This document shows, in pieces, positions 61,070 to 64,000 of a stretch of DNA of 64,000 nt (its first letter is position 1; every line of letters starts with the position of its first letter). This DNA is from Sphingobium lactosutens (GTDB taxonomy: Bacteria; Pseudomonadota; Alphaproteobacteria; Sphingomonadales; Sphingomonadaceae). Where the stretch lies: NCBI RefSeq assembly GCF_013393185.1, contig NZ_QJQX01000042.1, positions 62,001-126,000 on the forward strand, read 5' to 3'. The notes below the pieces were generated by a model, which saw nothing but the letters and a program-made list of their open reading frames with translations, searched no databases and had not been told where the DNA came from. The position numbers and the translations under genes were made by a program.

Positions 61070-61822
61070 TCAGGCCGCCGTTGCCGCAGCGCGGGGCGGC
61101 ATTTCGCTTTGCGATTTGGCGAACATTGCCTGCGCAGCGGGGCGGGCGTTGATACGATCGATCCAGGCGACCAGATGCGGCGTCGCCTCCTTGTTGACGA
61201 TGTCGGCGTAACCAAACTGCATCCCGTTCGCGATCGCGAAGTTGCAGATGTCGGCCAAGGTGTAATCTTCGCCAGCCAGCCAGGGGCTTTCCGACAGCCG
61301 CTTCTCCAGCCGGTCGATCGATACGCGAATCTTGCGCATTTCCTCGTCCAGCACCGCCTGTGGGAAACCGGCGCGGGCGCTGCGCCATTTGGCCTGCTGC
61401 TCCGGGACCGGGATATGCTTCAGCTTCTCCTCGAATTCCGCGTCGGTCAGTTTGCGCGCCATCGGGCCGATCATCCGTTCCCAGCCGATGGTCGACACGC
61501 ACCAGCAGAAATATTCGTCCACCCATTTCGTCCAGACGCGCATTTCGGCGATCTGCACCGGATCGGTCGGGCGCAGGCGCGGCGCGTCCGGAAAGGCGTC
61601 CTCCAGATATTCGCAGATGACGGTCGATTCGGTAATGATATGGCCGTCATGGTTGAGCGCGGGCACCTGACCGCGCGGATTGATCGCCTTGAACCAGTCT
61701 TCATGATGTTCGAACCGGGTCGGGTCGACGAAGCGGGGTGTGAATTCCAGCCCCTTTTCATAAAGGGCGAGCAGCGGTTTCAACGAATTGGCTGCTGGAC
61801 CGAAGCTGTAGAGCGTCAACAT
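61070..61822 (-). CDS. LigF-like beta-etherase (glutathione S-transferase)
   Basis: 250 residues. LYSFGPAANSLKPLLALYEK, FKAINPRGQVPAL, TESTVICEYLEDAFP, VWTKWVDEYFCWCVSTIGWE and LADICNFAIANGMQF match LigF as I remember it from Sphingobium sp. SYK-6. LigF cleaves the beta-aryl ether bond with glutathione. First gene of the leftward operon; a 220-base gap separates it from a divergent Nu-class GST. It lacks the LigD/LigE partners here, which may lie elsewhere. Confidence 0.85.
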   Translation of the reverse strand: MLTLYSFGPAANSLKPLLALYEKGLEFTPRFVDPTRFEHHEDWFKAINPRGQVPALNHDGHIITESTVICEYLEDAFPDAPRLRPTDPVQIAEMRVWTKWVDEYFCWCVSTIGWERMIGPMARKLTDAEFEEKLKHIPVPEQQAKWRSARAGFPQAVLDEEMRKIRVSIDRLEKRLSESPWLAGEDYTLADICNFAIANGMQFGYADIVNKEATPHLVAWIDRINARPAAQAMFAKSQSEMPPRAAATAA

Positions 61823-62042
61823 GCGCTGTGCATCCTCACCTTGTGGTTATGGCGTCTGATGCGCCTTCGGGACCGAACGTGGCTGGCGTTCCGGCGGGTC
61901 GCAAGTCCTGTGTCGATACTATCAGTAAGACTACCCGGCACGCCGGTGCGGCTGAACCTGTCAGTTTCAATGATAGCGCCGCCACTCGTCTTGCGGCGGC
62001 GGCAAGGCTTTGCTTTGGATGGGGAAAGAAAAGTCGGAGAGG

Positions 62043-62714
62043 ATGATGCTGGAACTGCTGACATCGGAAACGCCCAATGGCTGGAAAGTCTCTATCCTGC
62101 TGGAGGAACTGGGCGTGCCCTATAAGGTGACGCCGATATCCCTGACCGACCGGGTGCAGAAGCAGGACTGGTATGTCGCGCTCAACCCCAATGGCCGCAT
62201 CCCGACTTTGGTGGATCATGATGCGGGGGATTTCGCCATCTTCGAATCCGGGGCGATCCTGCTCTATCTGGCGGAAAAGTTCGGACGCTTCATTCCGTCG
62301 GATACGCAGGATCGCAGCCGCGTCATCCAGTGGGTGATGTGGCAGATGTCGGGGCTGGGACCGATGATGGGGCAGGCGACCGTCTTCAACCGCTATTTCG
62401 ACGAGAAACTGCCGTCGGTGATCGACCGCTATGTGCGCGAAAGCCAGCGTCTGTTCGGCGTGATGGATGCGCGCCTGGCAGAGGCCGACTATCTAGTCGG
62501 CGACTATTCGATCGCCGATATCGCCTGCTTTCCCTGGGTTCGCGGCCATGACTGGGCCGGGGTAGACATGAGCGGCTTCCCTAACCTTCAGCGCTGGTTC
62601 GACAGGATTTCAGCGCGGCCCGCGGTGCAGCGCGGGCTTCTTGTCCCCACGCCGCCCACGCCCGAGGAGATGGCGGAAAAGACCACCCGGCAGGGAAAGA
62701 CGATTCTCGCGTGA
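62043..62714 (+). CDS. Nu-class (YfcG/YghU-like) glutathione S-transferase
   Basis: 223 residues from ATG 62043 behind GGAGAGG (second ATG at 62046). N-terminal thioredoxin-like domain [20 protein letters not shown] with the Thr/Asn pair of Nu-class enzymes, [13 protein letters not shown] and [15 protein letters not shown], then the helical C-domain [17 protein letters not shown] Nu-class GST from Novosphingobium can act as glutathione lyase in beta-ether cleavage, so the grouping with LigF/LigG-like genes fits. Coupled to the thioesterase. Confidence 0.87.
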   Translation: MMLELLTSETPNGWKVSILLEELGVPYKVTPISLTDRVQKQDWYVALNPNGRIPTLVDHDAGDFAIFESGAILLYLAEKFGRFIPSDTQDRSRVIQWVMWQMSGLGPMMGQATVFNRYFDEKLPSVIDRYVRESQRLFGVMDARLAEADYLVGDYSIADIACFPWVRGHDWAGVDMSGFPNLQRWFDRISARPAVQRGLLVPTPPTPEEMAEKTTRQGKTILA

Positions 62715-63133
62715 CGGCTTTCCTCCAGCGGATCGTCCGCATCGAATGGGGACATTGTGACCCTGCAGGGATCGTCCATGCGCCCCGCTATTTCGACATT
62801 TTCGGCGAAAGCACGATGCTGCTGTTCGAGCGCGCCGGCCTGCCCAAGAAGCGGGAGATGCTGGCGACCATGCCCTTTGCCGGATTTCCGATGGTCGATG
62901 TGTCGGCGCGCTTCTTCGTGCCCACCGCCTATGGCGACGATGCGCTGGTAGAGGCCGACGCCCCGGTATTTGGCAATAGCAGCTTTACCGTGGCGCACCG
63001 GCTGTCGCTGGACGGCAGGCTGTGCGTGGAATGCACCGAAAAGCGCGTCTGGACCGTGCCGGATGCCAGCCGGCCGGGCGGATTGCGGGCAGAGAGGGTG
63101 CCGGATTCGGTGCGGGTCTTGTTCGTCAAATAA
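62711..63133 (+). CDS. 4-hydroxybenzoyl-CoA-type acyl-CoA thioesterase
   Basis: 140 residues from GTG 62711, overlapping the GST stop. [21 protein letters not shown] holds the catalytic Asp of the hotdog 4HBT family, with [13 protein letters not shown] and [19 protein letters not shown] after it. Likely hydrolyses an aromatic CoA thioester from lignin-type aromatics. Co-translated with the Nu-class GST. Confidence 0.85.
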   Translation: MTAFLQRIVRIEWGHCDPAGIVHAPRYFDIFGESTMLLFERAGLPKKREMLATMPFAGFPMVDVSARFFVPTAYGDDALVEADAPVFGNSSFTVAHRLSLDGRLCVECTEKRVWTVPDASRPGGLRAERVPDSVRVLFVK

Positions 63134-63139
63134 CAACCA

Positions 63140-63212
63140 CCGTTCGTTTCGAGCGTGTCGAGAAACGCTTGTGCAGCGCTTACGGCTTCTCGACTTCGCT
63201 CGAAGCGAACGG
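63140..63212. repeat. imperfect inverted repeat of TTCGAGCG type
   Basis: Arms CCGTTCGTTTCGAGCG...GTCGAGAA (63140-63164) and TTCTCGAC...CGCTCGAAGCGAACGG (63187-63212) are near-exact reverse complements around a 22-base loop. Such elements occur in many copies in sphingomonad genomes, as I remember; only one copy was noticed here. It may act as a terminator for the thioesterase gene. Confidence 0.6.
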
Positions 63213-63293
63213 AGATATTATAGGTTTCATTACGTTCAGCGCCCGGCAAGGCTGGCGACGCCATAGCGTCCGCCACGACAAGGGAGATGCGTC

Positions 63294-63965
63294 ATGGAGC
63301 AATCATTCGGCCTTTCCGACAGGCGCAGCCTGATCGCGACGCTGGCGCTGCTGCCGCTGGCCGCCTGCGCTACGCCGATGGGGCGCTATACGGTCGAGGA
63401 CGCAGTGCGGCGGTTGCTGGAACTGTCGAGCCAGCGCGCCTTTGCCCGGCTCACGGAACCGGGTGGATTCTATGATGACCAGTTGACGCGGATCGTGCCC
63501 CCGGATCTGGGCGGTGGGAAGGGCGGCGCGGTGCTGGGCGCCTTGCTTCGCACGAATGCGGTGCGCGATCGGGTGGCGATGGGGCTGAATGATGTCGCTG
63601 TCGATCTGGCCGACAATGCCGCGCCAATCGTGATGGACGCGGTTCATCGCATGACGCTAGCTGACGCTGTGTCGGTGCTGCGTGGCGGGCCGACGGCGGC
63701 GACCGACCTGCTGGCGCGGGAAGCGCGTGGATCGGTGGTCGAAGCGCTGCTGCCCGGCGCGTCGCGGGCGCTCCATTCGGACATGTTCGAAATGCTGTCT
63801 GTTGCGCTCTCCGCCGCCGGGGGCAAGGATTATGCGGCGATGGCTAACAATGTGTCGGGCCAGATCGGCGACGCCATCTTCCGCGCGATCGGGCGCGAGG
63901 AGGCGGAAATCCGCCGCGATCCGCGCGCGACCGGCGATCCGATCCTGATGACGCTGCTGCGATAG
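63294..63965 (+). CDS. DUF4197-like predicted lipoprotein
   Basis: 223 residues. The N-terminus RRSLIATLALLPLAAC carries a lipobox (LAAC) and a short hydrophobic segment, so a lipoprotein is predicted. The body AVRRLLELSSQRAFARLTEP, VRDRVAMGLNDVAVDLADNA and FRAIGREEAEIRRDPRATGD resembles DUF4197 proteins, of unknown role. The ATG at 63294 follows GGGAGATGC. The last 35 bases of the window show no further gene. Confidence 0.7.
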   Translation: MEQSFGLSDRRSLIATLALLPLAACATPMGRYTVEDAVRRLLELSSQRAFARLTEPGGFYDDQLTRIVPPDLGGGKGGAVLGALLRTNAVRDRVAMGLNDVAVDLADNAAPIVMDAVHRMTLADAVSVLRGGPTAATDLLAREARGSVVEALLPGASRALHSDMFEMLSVALSAAGGKDYAAMANNVSGQIGDAIFRAIGREEAEIRRDPRATGDPILMTLLR

Positions 63966-64000
63966 CTCTTGATTTCCTTGCCGGGCCGTGGTGTCCCCGC

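Noticed and set aside
1..64000. tRNA, rRNA, CRISPR arrays, insertion sequences, phage genes
   Set aside because: No cloverleaf, repeat-spacer array, transposase or integrase motif was seen in the reading of the window.

Overview
The window looks like part of a chromosome or catabolic megaplasmid of a Sphingomonadaceae bacterium (Sphingobium, Novosphingobium or a relative). The support is a GC-rich genome with AT-rich promoter islands, three large TonB-dependent receptors, LigF/LigG-type beta-etherase glutathione transferases, and a TTCGAGCG-type inverted repeat of a kind I recall from sphingomonads. All homology statements come from reading the translated sequence and from memory of the families; no search was run.

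Region 1 (1-14.9 kb) is a steroid-ring degradation locus read outward from one divergent promoter (7386-7670). Leftward: hsaC, ipdA, ipdB, an enoyl-CoA hydratase, ipdC, echA20 and two acyl-CoA dehydrogenases (the last cut by the window edge). Rightward: hsaA, hsaD, hsaB, hsaE, hsaG, hsaF, then a TIM-barrel protein and an esterase. Together these cover opening and removal of rings A/B (9,10-seco pathway) and hydrolytic opening of rings C/D. Most junctions overlap by 1-8 bases, which suggests translational coupling.

Region 2 (14.9-38 kb) holds an aldo/keto reductase, a tandem pair of Lrp/AsnC regulators, three TonB-dependent receptors, TetR and AraC regulators, a KstD-like flavoprotein, a BaiE/Hsh2-like SnoaL dehydratase, a second SnoaL-like protein, a luciferase-like monooxygenase, an exported tyrosine phosphatase and many SDRs. 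Region 3 (38-50.6 kb) is a long rightward operon: SDR, acyl-CoA ligase, amidohydrolase-like protein, KshA-like Rieske oxygenase, Tat-exported amidase, SDR, MFS transporter and a second Lrp/AsnC pair. It is followed by an operon of a paired acyl-CoA dehydrogenase and two thioesterases. The combination of 7alpha-dehydratase-like enzyme, Delta4-dehydrogenase-like flavoprotein, CoA ligase, paired acyl-CoA dehydrogenase, Rieske protein and amidase fits bile-salt degradation by the Delta4,6 variant described for Sphingobium sp. Chol11. This is an inference from content.

Region 4 (50.6-64 kb) is more mixed: an unknown protein, OsmC, a diiron-like protein, a pseudogene scrap, UrcA, a tautomerase, a winged-helix/TPR regulator, an operon of an NtaA-type monooxygenase with AprA/AprB-like flavoprotein and ferredoxin, then an aldehyde dehydrogenase with LigG-, LigF- and Nu-class glutathione transferases (lignin beta-aryl-ether type) and a DUF4197-like lipoprotein.

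The most striking non-coding signal is a short AT-flanked box, TACGCATAT or TACGCAAAA (either orientation), in at least seven promoter regions across 40 kb, sometimes as perfect inverted repeats. The window also holds two paralogous tandem pairs of Lrp/AsnC regulators, which are natural candidates to bind it.
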